Positions 19,180 to 27,238 of a stretch of 64,000 bases of DNA are shown piece after piece (position 1 is the stretch's first letter; each line of letters begins with the position of its first letter). Where the stretch lies: positions 5,083,099 through 5,147,098 of the forward strand of contig NZ_CP011104.1 in the NCBI RefSeq assembly GCF_001010285.1, read 5' to 3'. Source of the DNA: Photorhabdus thracensis. Lineage in GTDB: Bacteria > Pseudomonadota > Gammaproteobacteria > Enterobacterales > Enterobacteriaceae. The position numbers and the translations under genes were made by a program. The notes under the pieces are model-generated. The model had not been told where the DNA came from. It saw only the letters and a program-made list of their open reading frames with translations, and ran no database searches.

Positions 19180-20697
19180 GCCATATAGAGGGTGTCGCAA
19201 AAGGGTTGAGGTCACTTTTTCAAGCATCAAGTTAAATTCAATCACTGACTTTGGGCAGCCTGTTATTTGTATGGATAACAGGCTAAAAATAATCCCTAAT
19301 ATCAGAGCCACCGCTCTTGATAAGTTATAGGCCATTGCATGCAGGGAAAACTCCAGCTTTACCGCTGACAATCCCTTACGCCGAAAGCGTTCCAGTCTCT
19401 GAATTCCCCGTAATGCCGAAAATACCGGTTCTACCAGGCTCTTCCGTTGACTCAATATCTGTTTTGACTCCGGTCGGGCCATATGCAAACGAAGTGTCTC
19501 CCGCCCTTCATCTTCCGGATAACGTTTTATTTTTCTTCCTCCTTTAGCCTTTGTGCAGCCCGCTTTCTTCGGGCATCCGGCACAATTGTCAGCGCGATAA
19601 ACCCGATAGGTCCGCGTTTTTTCAGTGGCTTTCACTGTACTTTGCAGGGACAATTGGTGATGAGCAGGACAAATATAGCAATCTTGCTCAGCATCATAAG
19701 TAAATAAGGATTTAGGATAGATTTTTCGGGTACGCTGTCGCTCTGAATTTTCTGTACAAAACAGCCAGATCTGATGTTTCTTCGCCTCAGCAATCACATC
19801 GTCATGGAAATAACCGGCATCCAATAACAGCTTTTCCGGGTGACCTCCCGAGATAGTGAGATTCTGCGCCAATAACGCGGCCATCACTTGGGTTTCACTG
19901 GAGGGGTCGACCGTTTGAGCGACGATAATACGTCTGTTGTTGACTAAAACAGACGGTTTATAGGAAGTTGAAAATCCTCTTCCCCGCTTGAGTTTCTGGA
20001 CGACGGCTTCGGGTTCTGTTGGATTGATACGCAGTTGGCTGGCATCCTTCCCTTTTTTTTCGCGATTTTCTTGTCGGCGCCGTAATACGTTGGCTCCCTG
20101 TTCCAATTGCTTTATGCGTTTTTCTGTCTGCGCTGTGGCAGGGGAGGCCGTGAGAGTATTTTTTTCACGTGAAATCGCTTCCTGAGTTAAAAGGTGGTAA
20201 TGAGAACAGGCCGCCTCTATCACTGTCCCGTCACCGGCCAGGCACGAGCCGTCCGAACGACTGCGGTGCAAAATGGATAAGGTCAGTGCCTTAAAAAACG
20301 GTCCCGTCAGGACGGATTGGTGCTGATAAATAAAACGCCCAAGACTGGCATGATCGGGCGTAATTCCCTGGCTGACAAAAATACAGCCTAAATCTAAACG
20401 CGCAAGTCGTTCAAGTTCTCTGAGCGAGCAGTGTCCTTTCATGATCCCATAAAGCAGGATCCCCATCATGGAGCGTGGAGAATAAGGGGCTCTCCCTGTC
20501 GAAGCATAATGGCGTTCAAAGGGGCCCCAATCTTGCTCATCAAGAATGTCAGCAACAATAAATGCGCAACGCTCCCCCATTTGCCTGAGATAATCAGAAA
20601 GGGAAAGGGAGCCATCCAATACAGGTAAGTGCTGAGCTTTGACAAACTGACGTTTGGTGTAAGCAGACGGTTCCCGTTTTCGAATGAATAAGGTCAT
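19156..20697 (-). CDS. IS1182-family transposase
   Basis: 513-residue DDE transposase. The N-terminal domain includes LDGSLSLSDYLRQMGERCAF and YSPRSMMGILLYGIMKG. The core includes GDGTVIEA, LLLDAGYFHDD, a four-cysteine segment (YICPAHHQ...CAGCPKKAGCTKA) and EPVFSALRGIQRLERFRRKG, typical of IS1182. The reading frame passes through the left inverted repeat and ends 28 bases outside the element, so the last residues (LSLDHIS) are supplied by the neighbouring IS50-like end. Confidence 0.92.
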   Translation of the reverse strand: MTLFIRKREPSAYTKRQFVKAQHLPVLDGSLSLSDYLRQMGERCAFIVADILDEQDWGPFERHYASTGRAPYSPRSMMGILLYGIMKGHCSLRELERLARLDLGCIFVSQGITPDHASLGRFIYQHQSVLTGPFFKALTLSILHRSRSDGSCLAGDGTVIEAACSHYHLLTQEAISREKNTLTASPATAQTEKRIKQLEQGANVLRRRQENREKKGKDASQLRINPTEPEAVVQKLKRGRGFSTSYKPSVLVNNRRIIVAQTVDPSSETQVMAALLAQNLTISGGHPEKLLLDAGYFHDDVIAEAKKHQIWLFCTENSERQRTRKIYPKSLFTYDAEQDCYICPAHHQLSLQSTVKATEKTRTYRVYRADNCAGCPKKAGCTKAKGGRKIKRYPEDEGRETLRLHMARPESKQILSQRKSLVEPVFSALRGIQRLERFRRKGLSAVKLEFSLHAMAYNLSRAVALILGIIFSLLSIQITGCPKSVIEFNLMLEKVTSTLLRHPLYGLSLDHIS

Positions 20698-20767
20698 AAA
20701 AGAGCTGCGCCTAAAGGAAGAGCGCAGATTTTAATGGATAACATGACCTTTTGCGACACCCTCTATA
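19184..20767 (-). mobile_element. IS1182-family insertion sequence
   Basis: Perfect 21-bp inverted repeats TATAGAGGGTGTCGCAAAAG... (19184-19204) and its complement (20747-20767) bound a 1.58-kb element with one transposase gene. On the right it interrupts a zinc-ribbon gene; the expected continuation of that gene is absent on the left, so sequence beyond the insertion has been lost. Confidence 0.9.
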
Positions 20768-21184
20768 CCGCGGGTACGGCGTGATGGGCTGATCTCCTAA
20801 TTCATCAAACAGGGGTTGCAACCGTTTACGGTAATAATTGAATACCTCTATCTTTCTGAGATTACCGATTGCCGAAGCATGTGTAGGCCGCCACTGTACC
20901 CACAATAAAACCAGCGTGGCATACAACCGATAATAATATCGCCTTTGCAAATTATAAAATAATGAACCCACGCTGGCAGCGAACGTCTTATCACAGAACC
21001 GGCAGTAATATTCATCCCGATGAGAGGTTGTCACATGCCGGTTCCCGCACCGGGGACATTCATACACCGCACCCAAAGTCGGATTTTGTTCATCCAGACG
21101 ATCAGCTAATGCCCTAAGTACCGGTTCTCTTTGCCATACATGTCTTAAATGCTGGTATTGTGCTTGCGTGGTATGCGCAAACAA
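20711..21184 (-). pseudogene. Zinc-ribbon protein, second tandem copy, truncated by IS1182
   Basis: The frame matches the preceding paralogue: HVWQREPVLRALADRLDEQ aligns with QIWQREPVLRELAAELDKY, followed by a CPRCG...YYCRFC zinc ribbon and an LYATLVLLW segment. After ITPYPRY the sequence enters the IS1182 end, replacing the expected LLGF...CPAC tail. Upstream the frame stays open to 21211 (PEPDWFRRLFAHTTQ) and meets the paralogue's TAG stop directly, in the same frame, with no ATG between. Role unknown; its position at the end of the T6SS operon hints at an accessory job. Confidence 0.75.
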
Positions 21185-21211
21185 GCGCCGAAACCAGTCC
21201 GGTTCAGGTAC

Positions 21212-21856
21212 CTAGTCATTCGGTGTTTTTTCGGCAAACGGATCAACCCCCTTAGGTATGTCAGGATACATCACAAACTGATGCCGGCATGCGTCACAGT
21301 GAACCATGGAGTTACCCGCTGGCATCTCCTCAACGTAGTTCAACCGCGATGATTGACACGCCGGGCAGCTTATTCCCTGTTGATCGGGTGAAAATCCCAG
21401 CAGATAACGGGGATACCGCGTCACAGGACGGCCACTCGTCAACGCCAGAACTGGTGCCAATCGCTGGCGATAACGTTCCCACGTAGACTTTTTATGACAG
21501 TGGCTTATGCGTATTGCGTTTTCAATACACCAACAGCCCCACAACGTGACCAGGACCGCATATAAACGGACATGCAGGTGATGATCAATCAAATGGAATG
21601 GCGTATCGAAATAATCGGCATGGTCACACTGGCAGGAGTGACAATAGTATGCCTGATGTGTATGTTTCGTCAGTTTTACGGCCTGTTTTTCCTGACTGCC
21701 TCTGAGATGATATTTATCAAGTTCCGCGGCTAGTTCACGCAACACCGGCTCACGCTGCCAGATTTGACACACCAGGGCATATTCATTTGCATCCAGGTGA
21801 GAGAAAGCGCGCGGATACCAGGCAGGCAGCGACAAAGCGTCAACAACATTGTTCAT
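21212..21856 (-). CDS. Zinc-ribbon protein of unknown function at the 3' end of the T6SS operon
   Basis: 214 residues from ATG 21856 (MNNVVDALSLPAWYPRAF), 29 bases after tssA2. It has two zinc-finger-like parts: a central YYCHSCQCDHADYFDTPF and a C-terminal CPACQSSRL...VHCDACRHQF, the latter like the zinc ribbons of transposase/InsA-type proteins. Between them LYAVLVTLWGCW and KKSTWERYRQRL are shared with the next copy. No enzymatic motif was seen. It is not a standard T6SS component; it might be a DNA-binding regulator or a domesticated transposon protein. Ends at TAG. Confidence 0.7.
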   Translation of the reverse strand: MNNVVDALSLPAWYPRAFSHLDANEYALVCQIWQREPVLRELAAELDKYHLRGSQEKQAVKLTKHTHQAYYCHSCQCDHADYFDTPFHLIDHHLHVRLYAVLVTLWGCWCIENAIRISHCHKKSTWERYRQRLAPVLALTSGRPVTRYPRYLLGFSPDQQGISCPACQSSRLNYVEEMPAGNSMVHCDACRHQFVMYPDIPKGVDPFAEKTPND

Positions 21857-21885
21857 AGATAACAAAAGTCCTTACAGTTCATTGA

Positions 21886-23253
21886 TTAATGGATTACAGA
21901 CTGCATGAGCAGTGCATAACGATTGAGTAATTGATTAAAACGGGTGTTAATTTGCTGACACAATGCCGGGGAGGCCGTGCCGCTTTTTTGCTGTTCGGCC
22001 AGTTGGCGCAACAATTCTTCCAATGGCGGTGTACTCGCCAACGGTTGCTGAATGCCAAATACCATCGATTTCAATTCAGAACCCGTGAGATAACGACCGC
22101 GTCTTTCATCCAGCCCATCAAGGCGGGCCGCTAATCGTTGCAGACGCAATTGAGCCAGGTGGTAATTTTCCAGTTCAGAGACAGGTAACGCTGTGGCTTC
22201 ACGTTGCTGTTGCCACTGTTTCTCCATCTCTCGCACCGTTTGGCTGGCCGGCCATAATGTTCGCAGTTGGCGTAATAGCTGCGCCCCATACGTCAATCGC
22301 CACAACACAGGCAAGGTATCCAAACTTGCCAGCCTCTCCCGACTGGCTGCCAGCGTTTCATCCTGCAACCGGCTCAACAGTACCGCGTTGTCCGGGTGGC
22401 GTAACTCCGCAAGCTGCGTTGGGGGCAACGTCCCCGGCAAAGGTTGCGTGGTCGCCCGCAGTGCCTGCACCAACGGCGGTGCTTGTCGCATTTCATTCAT
22501 CTCCCAGACGCCGGTCACTGCCAACACGCACAACGCAACACCCGCGACAAAACCGTGCCAAGCTTTCCAACGGGGCACAGGTAAAACCCGGACCACGTTG
22601 ATTTGGGGTTGTACATGGGCGGCAGTTTCACGCGCCATATATATCCGTTGGGGTTGAGCCGGTTCCGGAGGCGTCAAAATAGCATTGCCCCTAGGTTGCG
22701 CTGAGGAAACAGAGACAGGCATCCCCCCCTTTTCCTGAGCCACTCTCTCTAAGCGCCGGGCATTGTTGTGAAGCTGCACACGGAGGCTATCGAGTTGGCT
22801 GACATGTTTCAGCTCCAGACGTTGCAACTCTTCACACAACTGTTCAAGGGTCTTTTCTGTACGGTAAATCAGCGGCAAATCGATGCAGGCGAAGACACAA
22901 GCCCGCAACGTCTGCTGCAACCGTGCAACCAGCCAGACGAAAATTTCAACCCGCGCCTGTGTCGCTTGAGGCCAGAACTGCGACCATTGATAGCTCACTA
23001 ACCCCTCAATCAGTATCAACCCTTCGTCAATACCCGCTAGTCCAGCCCGTTGCGCCCGGGCCAGGGTGTACCAGGCAGCACTTTGCAGCTCTACGCCATT
23101 TAAGCTAAATAACGCCAGACAAAGCTGTTCAACTCTGGCCCAATCAACGTCAGGCCGTGCCGGATGACTCAGTTTGCTCATTTCGTCTTTCAGCGCACTG
23201 AATTCAGGTTGCGTCCGGGGATCATCCCCGGTATAGATAATATTTTCAGTCAT
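21886..23253 (-). CDS. tssA2: T6SS TssA-family protein with membrane segment (ImpA N-terminal/VasL type)
   Basis: 455 residues from ATG 23253 (MTENIIYTGDDPRTQPEF); an upstream TTG would add six. The N-terminal ImpA domain (PDVDWARVEQLCLALF...ELQSAAWYTLARAQRAGL...SYQWSQFWPQ, residues 30-95) marks the TssA family, which caps or anchors the growing sheath. One transmembrane helix (about 232-250, WHGFVAGVALCVLAVTGVW) splits it, and the C-terminal half resembles VasL. A second TssA without this layout is encoded at 27239. A decayed copy lies at 18.5 kb. Confidence 0.85.
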   Translation of the reverse strand: MTENIIYTGDDPRTQPEFSALKDEMSKLSHPARPDVDWARVEQLCLALFSLNGVELQSAAWYTLARAQRAGLAGIDEGLILIEGLVSYQWSQFWPQATQARVEIFVWLVARLQQTLRACVFACIDLPLIYRTEKTLEQLCEELQRLELKHVSQLDSLRVQLHNNARRLERVAQEKGGMPVSVSSAQPRGNAILTPPEPAQPQRIYMARETAAHVQPQINVVRVLPVPRWKAWHGFVAGVALCVLAVTGVWEMNEMRQAPPLVQALRATTQPLPGTLPPTQLAELRHPDNAVLLSRLQDETLAASRERLASLDTLPVLWRLTYGAQLLRQLRTLWPASQTVREMEKQWQQQREATALPVSELENYHLAQLRLQRLAARLDGLDERRGRYLTGSELKSMVFGIQQPLASTPPLEELLRQLAEQQKSGTASPALCQQINTRFNQLLNRYALLMQSVIH

Positions 23254-23348
23254 CACTTTATTTTCACCCAAGTTTGTTGCTGAAATCAGCGTGATTAGCG
23301 CGGCGGGACAACAGAACGCGTCGGCGAAATAGACAGTCCCACCTCAGA

Positions 23349-23792
23349 TTAATCTATCCGCCCTTGTTGGCGCAGATGGCGGATCAAGACTTTCCCTTCC
23401 GGGACAAATTCCGTGTCAAAATGCACCCGCCCCACCCCTTTCAGTTCGGCGTGGATGTGATAACGCAAATGCGCCGGTTCGATCTCCGGCAATAACGTGA
23501 CACTGACCTGCTTCAGGCGGGGTTCATAGGTCAACAGCGTGTGTTCAATCGTCGAGATCAAACGCTGTGACGACGCGGGTAATCCTTGCAGGATAGTACT
23601 GAGATCAGGCAGGCCATAATCCGGCAGATGGGTCAGTGAACCCGCCCGGCAATTGAGGATACACTGCATATTGTCCAGTACCGATAAAATCACCTGGTTT
23701 TCTTCGCTGACCTGATGCAAATCCAAACCGCCGCTAAAGTTGCCGAAAAGGCATTCATGCAGAGAAGGCTTGTTGATTTTCTTTTTCATCAA
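23349..23792 (-). CDS. tssE: T6SS baseplate wedge protein TssE
   Basis: 147 residues, gp25-like. The signature LHECLFGNF near the N-terminus, LSVLDNMQCILNCRAGSLTHLPDYGLPDLS and YEPRLKQVSV are typical of TssE/GpW-gp25 proteins. It forms the baseplate with TssF, TssG and TssK and initiates sheath polymerisation. It starts one base after the tssJ stop; ATG 23792 or the next codon. Confidence 0.93.
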   Translation of the reverse strand: MMKKKINKPSLHECLFGNFSGGLDLHQVSEENQVILSVLDNMQCILNCRAGSLTHLPDYGLPDLSTILQGLPASSQRLISTIEHTLLTYEPRLKQVSVTLLPEIEPAHLRYHIHAELKGVGRVHFDTEFVPEGKVLIRHLRQQGRID

Positions 23793-23793
23793 C

Positions 23794-24333
23794 TCACTCC
23801 TTTTCAGGCAACAGAGTCAAGCCACCGGCATTCAATTCAATCGTGCGGGGCTTATCCGGTAACAGCGCATTGCGCTTGATGAGGGTGCGCCAGGTCGCCC
23901 CGGTTAAATCGGGTCGTCTGAACAGCCCCACCACCGCAACATATTTCGCCTGTGCCGCCATCGGCATATTGAGAGCGGCATGTCCCCCCGGTTTGACCAC
24001 CACCTCGCCGCTCGCCAGACAATCGGTGCCGAGTACACGGTCACCGTTCTCCAGCAAATCCGCATAATCCGCTTTTTCCAGCGCGTTGTTATCCCGCAAC
24101 TGATAAACCCGGACCAGCGCAGGGACAGACAGGGCAACATTTTCCCCGCTATCCGTGTTGACCGCTGCCCGGGGCGTAAAATCCAGCCGCAATGTTTTCA
24201 CCTGTCGATGAAAAAGGGCATGTGTAACGGATACCGTGCCCTCCGTTACCGTTTGAGTCAGACCGCAGCCGGTCAGCAGTAAGGTTATTGCCGCTATCAT
24301 CGGCACGGCTTTATATAAAGGCATAGTTAACAT
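23794..24333 (-). CDS. tssJ: T6SS outer-membrane lipoprotein TssJ
   Basis: 179 residues with a lipoprotein signal: AAITLLLTGC places the acylated Cys at about residue 23. The mature part fits the TssJ transthyretin-like fold (VPALVRVYQLRDNNALEKADYADLLENGD, VLGTDCLASGEVVVKPGG, YVAVVGLFRRPD). It anchors the TssLM envelope complex to the outer membrane. The start overlaps the 3' end of tssG by 23 bases; ATG 24324 is an alternative. Confidence 0.93.
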   Translation of the reverse strand: MLTMPLYKAVPMIAAITLLLTGCGLTQTVTEGTVSVTHALFHRQVKTLRLDFTPRAAVNTDSGENVALSVPALVRVYQLRDNNALEKADYADLLENGDRVLGTDCLASGEVVVKPGGHAALNMPMAAQAKYVAVVGLFRRPDLTGATWRTLIKRNALLPDKPRTIELNAGGLTLLPEKE

Positions 24334-25366
24334 CGTGTCCTCCTGTGTTTTGATGATTATCCGGCGGTAGCCCCTGATAATCCCCCAGATCTACCGTCAT
24401 TTTGTCAGGTACCGCTCCCCGATTATCTTCAGCCTTCAGCCCTAACACCCCAGTCAGCCCCAGTTGAACCGGCTTCTCGCTGCCCAACACCGGCACCGGT
24501 AATATTCGGGTCTGAAGGGTCAATTGCAGCCGGGCCCGGTACCGCCAGCCCAGATAAACGCGCAACAACACGAATAAATCCGTCTGCAATTGCCCGCCCG
24601 GCAGCCAGCCCCGCGCTTCCTCTGGGCAATCCGTATGCAGCGCCAGCAATAACTGGCTGTTGATATCCGTGCCGATCCTGCCTAGCACGGTACGTTGCGA
24701 CAGGGAAATCGGCTGCGAGTCTGAAAAACCGGCCGGTTGCATCAGATGGATCTGCCGCGGGCAGGATGGCGTCACCACGACACGGGTCTGCGGCGCCAGC
24801 AACGTCACCAGCGCCGATACCCCTTCCGCCGTCCGGGTCGGCAGACGCATTACACTGAGCAACGCCAGAAAACGGGAGGCCGGCGTGGTAATCTGCTGCT
24901 GACTGCCCGGGATACCCAAGCCAATCAGCCCCAGTAAACACTGAGATGTTTGGTCGCTGCCCCCGGCGGCAAACGTCGCCGGGTAGGAGTATTTACGCCA
25001 GATACGGTAAAACTGAGTGAATATCCGGTGATTAAACATATCCAGAAAGGCTTCAACCGCGTCATGTCCTTCCCGGTGTTGAGCGATATCATTCAGGTAA
25101 GCGGTCGGCAACGGGGAATCCACGCCGTACAGCCCCATAAAGGTGGTTCTAGCCGTCGGTGGACGATCCGGATGACGACTGTCCGTTTCTATCGTTTTCA
25201 GTTCACTGATAGGGAACCCCATCCCCGGATGGGGCCGGAAACGTATCACGTCATCGGCGGGATTATCCGTACTGCCCAGGGGGTGCCGATCCGGGACCGT
25301 GCGCTCAATGGCCTGACAGAACTGATAGAAATTGAGCGTCGAAATATCGGCTTTCAGTACGGACAT
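24311..25366 (-). CDS. tssG: T6SS baseplate protein TssG
   Basis: 351 residues when started at ATG 25366, which overlaps the tssF stop as TAATG; the same arrangement links tssM1 and tssA1. The family segments NFYQFCQAIER, IRFRPHPGMGFPISEL, FMGLYGVDSPLPTAYLNDI and FLDMFNHRIFTQFYRIWRKYSY are clear. TssG pairs with TssF in the baseplate wedge. A further in-frame start 12 codons upstream is possible. Confidence 0.95.
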   Translation of the reverse strand: MSVLKADISTLNFYQFCQAIERTVPDRHPLGSTDNPADDVIRFRPHPGMGFPISELKTIETDSRHPDRPPTARTTFMGLYGVDSPLPTAYLNDIAQHREGHDAVEAFLDMFNHRIFTQFYRIWRKYSYPATFAAGGSDQTSQCLLGLIGLGIPGSQQQITTPASRFLALLSVMRLPTRTAEGVSALVTLLAPQTRVVVTPSCPRQIHLMQPAGFSDSQPISLSQRTVLGRIGTDINSQLLLALHTDCPEEARGWLPGGQLQTDLFVLLRVYLGWRYRARLQLTLQTRILPVPVLGSEKPVQLGLTGVLGLKAEDNRGAVPDKMTVDLGDYQGLPPDNHQNTGGHDVNYAFI

Positions 25367-27141
25367 TAGCCGGGAATGCACTGACTGTGTTTCTCTTGCC
25401 ATAACAAACGTTCCCCTGTGGGTTGTAAGATCAGCGTCAGCCGGTTAAACAAATGGATATCGGTGTACAAGGCAAAAAAGCGACTGAGCATCTCCCCGAA
25501 CAGACAGATATCCCCGGCCCCTGAAAAGCCATTGCTGTCCAGCGTGACTTCGATATGCACCCCCCGTTGCAGGCATCCCTGCTCAAACCGTTCGATAAGC
25601 CCATGTTTCACCGCCACAATGGCTGCCAGACGGCGCGCGTTCATGTCATCGTCGGTCCAGTCGTACAGCGCCAGCGTACCGCGCAACACTTCCGGGTTAT
25701 CCATCAAACTGAGGAAATGGGAGCCGAGATGACTGAGTACCCGCCAGTGAAAGCGATCCCGGTTTGGCGGATAACATGGCAATGTCGGTTCACACAGATT
25801 ACGCACGGTCAGTCCCGCCAACGGGGGAGACACCGCCGTATCCAACAGCGTCTCCTGCAATGCCCGGCGAGGCAGTTGCCCATTAGTGCCGGTCATCGTG
25901 AGTGACAGATTTTCTTCTTCACGCGATCCCGCATTATTATCAACCGCCTCCCCGCCCAGAATCAGCCAGGTGTCGTACAAACCCGACGGCCCTCGTTTCA
26001 CCCGGGTATGGTAGTAACGCTCCGGCGCGTCATGGCGCAGCATACCGCCTTTGTGGCGGAAACTACTGAAGGGCACATACGACTGGTGCTCACTGCGTTT
26101 TGAGGAGACCACCGCATCCACCGAATAAATCTCGGTATGCCCGTCCTGAAGGCGCATCGGGTGCAGCAAATACTCCGTTTTCAACGGCGACAGCGGCAAC
26201 GGATCGGATTCCAGCGGAAACAGATTAATCACCGGGGCGCAATGCAAACGGATATGCTCCGCAGAAAACGGCCACTCACCAGGCCAGCTTTCACGCAGCA
26301 CCACATCCAGCTCAAACCACGGCGTTCTGTCGGGGATCGTCAGCTTTTCCAGCCCACAAAGCGCAACAAACATGAATTTCTCGCGGAAGGTAAAATACTC
26401 CAGCAGCAGCTGATAACCACTGAACGCACTGTCCCCTTTCGGCCACAGCCTTTCCTCATCGCCAAATCCCCGCGGCGAGAATCCCCCGTCAAACGGCTGG
26501 CGGTCAGGCTGGCCGGGCAGGCGTAAATAAAGCTGTTGCGTCTGAAGGGTCAATGCCCGATGTAATGCACAGGCCAGCGGGCTGTCCGCACTCAGGTACA
26601 GTGGCAAACAACTCAAATCAATCTGGCGCCAGTCCACCAAAGTTCCACACTCAAACCGCAAGCGAATGACAGAACGGCCATCCGGTTCAGCCTTAAGGGC
26701 GGCATCAGTCAGCATCATAGGCAACAATTGAACCGCCTGGGTGGTGGTATAGCGACACCGGGTCTGTTGTGGGCCGATCGGTTGCGAAAGCACCTCAAAG
26801 CCCTTTTTCACCTGCACCGGATTTTTCAGCTGTTTCAACTGTGCCCAATCCGCGCCCAGTTCCACAATGGACAGTGAAGGGATAGTGCGCAGGTAATGCG
26901 GCCACAACAAACTGACCAGCCCTTCCGTCAACTCCGGCAAGTCATCATCCAGCTTCTCGCGCAGGCGGCCCATCAGAAAGGCAAAGCCTTCAAACAGACG
27001 CTCCACATAGGGGTCACGTGTGCCGACTCTATCCAGATTGAGCATGGCCGCCCGGTCAGGATAGGCTTTTGCAAACTCTCTGCCCGCTTCACGCAGGTAG
27101 CGCATTTCTGCCTCGTAGTAGCGCAGGATTAAATCATCCAT
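25366..27141 (-). CDS. tssF: T6SS baseplate protein TssF
   Basis: 591 residues from ATG 27141 (MDDLILRYYEAEMRYLREAG); 44 in-frame codons upstream lack family similarity and overlap tssA1. It shows the TssF hallmarks LREAGREFAKAYPDRAAML, DPYVERLFEGFAFLMGRLREKLDDDLPELTEGLV and later CEPTLPCYPPN, SHLGSHFLSL and GFSGAGDICLFGEML. It is the main structural protein of the baseplate wedge, with TssE, TssG and TssK. It directly follows tssA1. Confidence 0.95.
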   Translation of the reverse strand: MDDLILRYYEAEMRYLREAGREFAKAYPDRAAMLNLDRVGTRDPYVERLFEGFAFLMGRLREKLDDDLPELTEGLVSLLWPHYLRTIPSLSIVELGADWAQLKQLKNPVQVKKGFEVLSQPIGPQQTRCRYTTTQAVQLLPMMLTDAALKAEPDGRSVIRLRFECGTLVDWRQIDLSCLPLYLSADSPLACALHRALTLQTQQLYLRLPGQPDRQPFDGGFSPRGFGDEERLWPKGDSAFSGYQLLLEYFTFREKFMFVALCGLEKLTIPDRTPWFELDVVLRESWPGEWPFSAEHIRLHCAPVINLFPLESDPLPLSPLKTEYLLHPMRLQDGHTEIYSVDAVVSSKRSEHQSYVPFSSFRHKGGMLRHDAPERYYHTRVKRGPSGLYDTWLILGGEAVDNNAGSREEENLSLTMTGTNGQLPRRALQETLLDTAVSPPLAGLTVRNLCEPTLPCYPPNRDRFHWRVLSHLGSHFLSLMDNPEVLRGTLALYDWTDDDMNARRLAAIVAVKHGLIERFEQGCLQRGVHIEVTLDSNGFSGAGDICLFGEMLSRFFALYTDIHLFNRLTLILQPTGERLLWQEKHSQCIPG

Positions 27142-27238
27142 CGGATTGTCCTCAAATAAAGGGTTCAGAATAAATACAGTGAAGAGGGTAAAACGGGTCG
27201 GACAGGGATAAGATTGCCCTGCCGTGTTCCAAGGGCAA

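Noticed and set aside
20711..20767. C-terminal residues CRKRSCYPLKSALFL as a natural end of the zinc-ribbon protein
   Set aside because: These codons come from the end of IS1182; the paralogue continues with a second zinc ribbon at this point.
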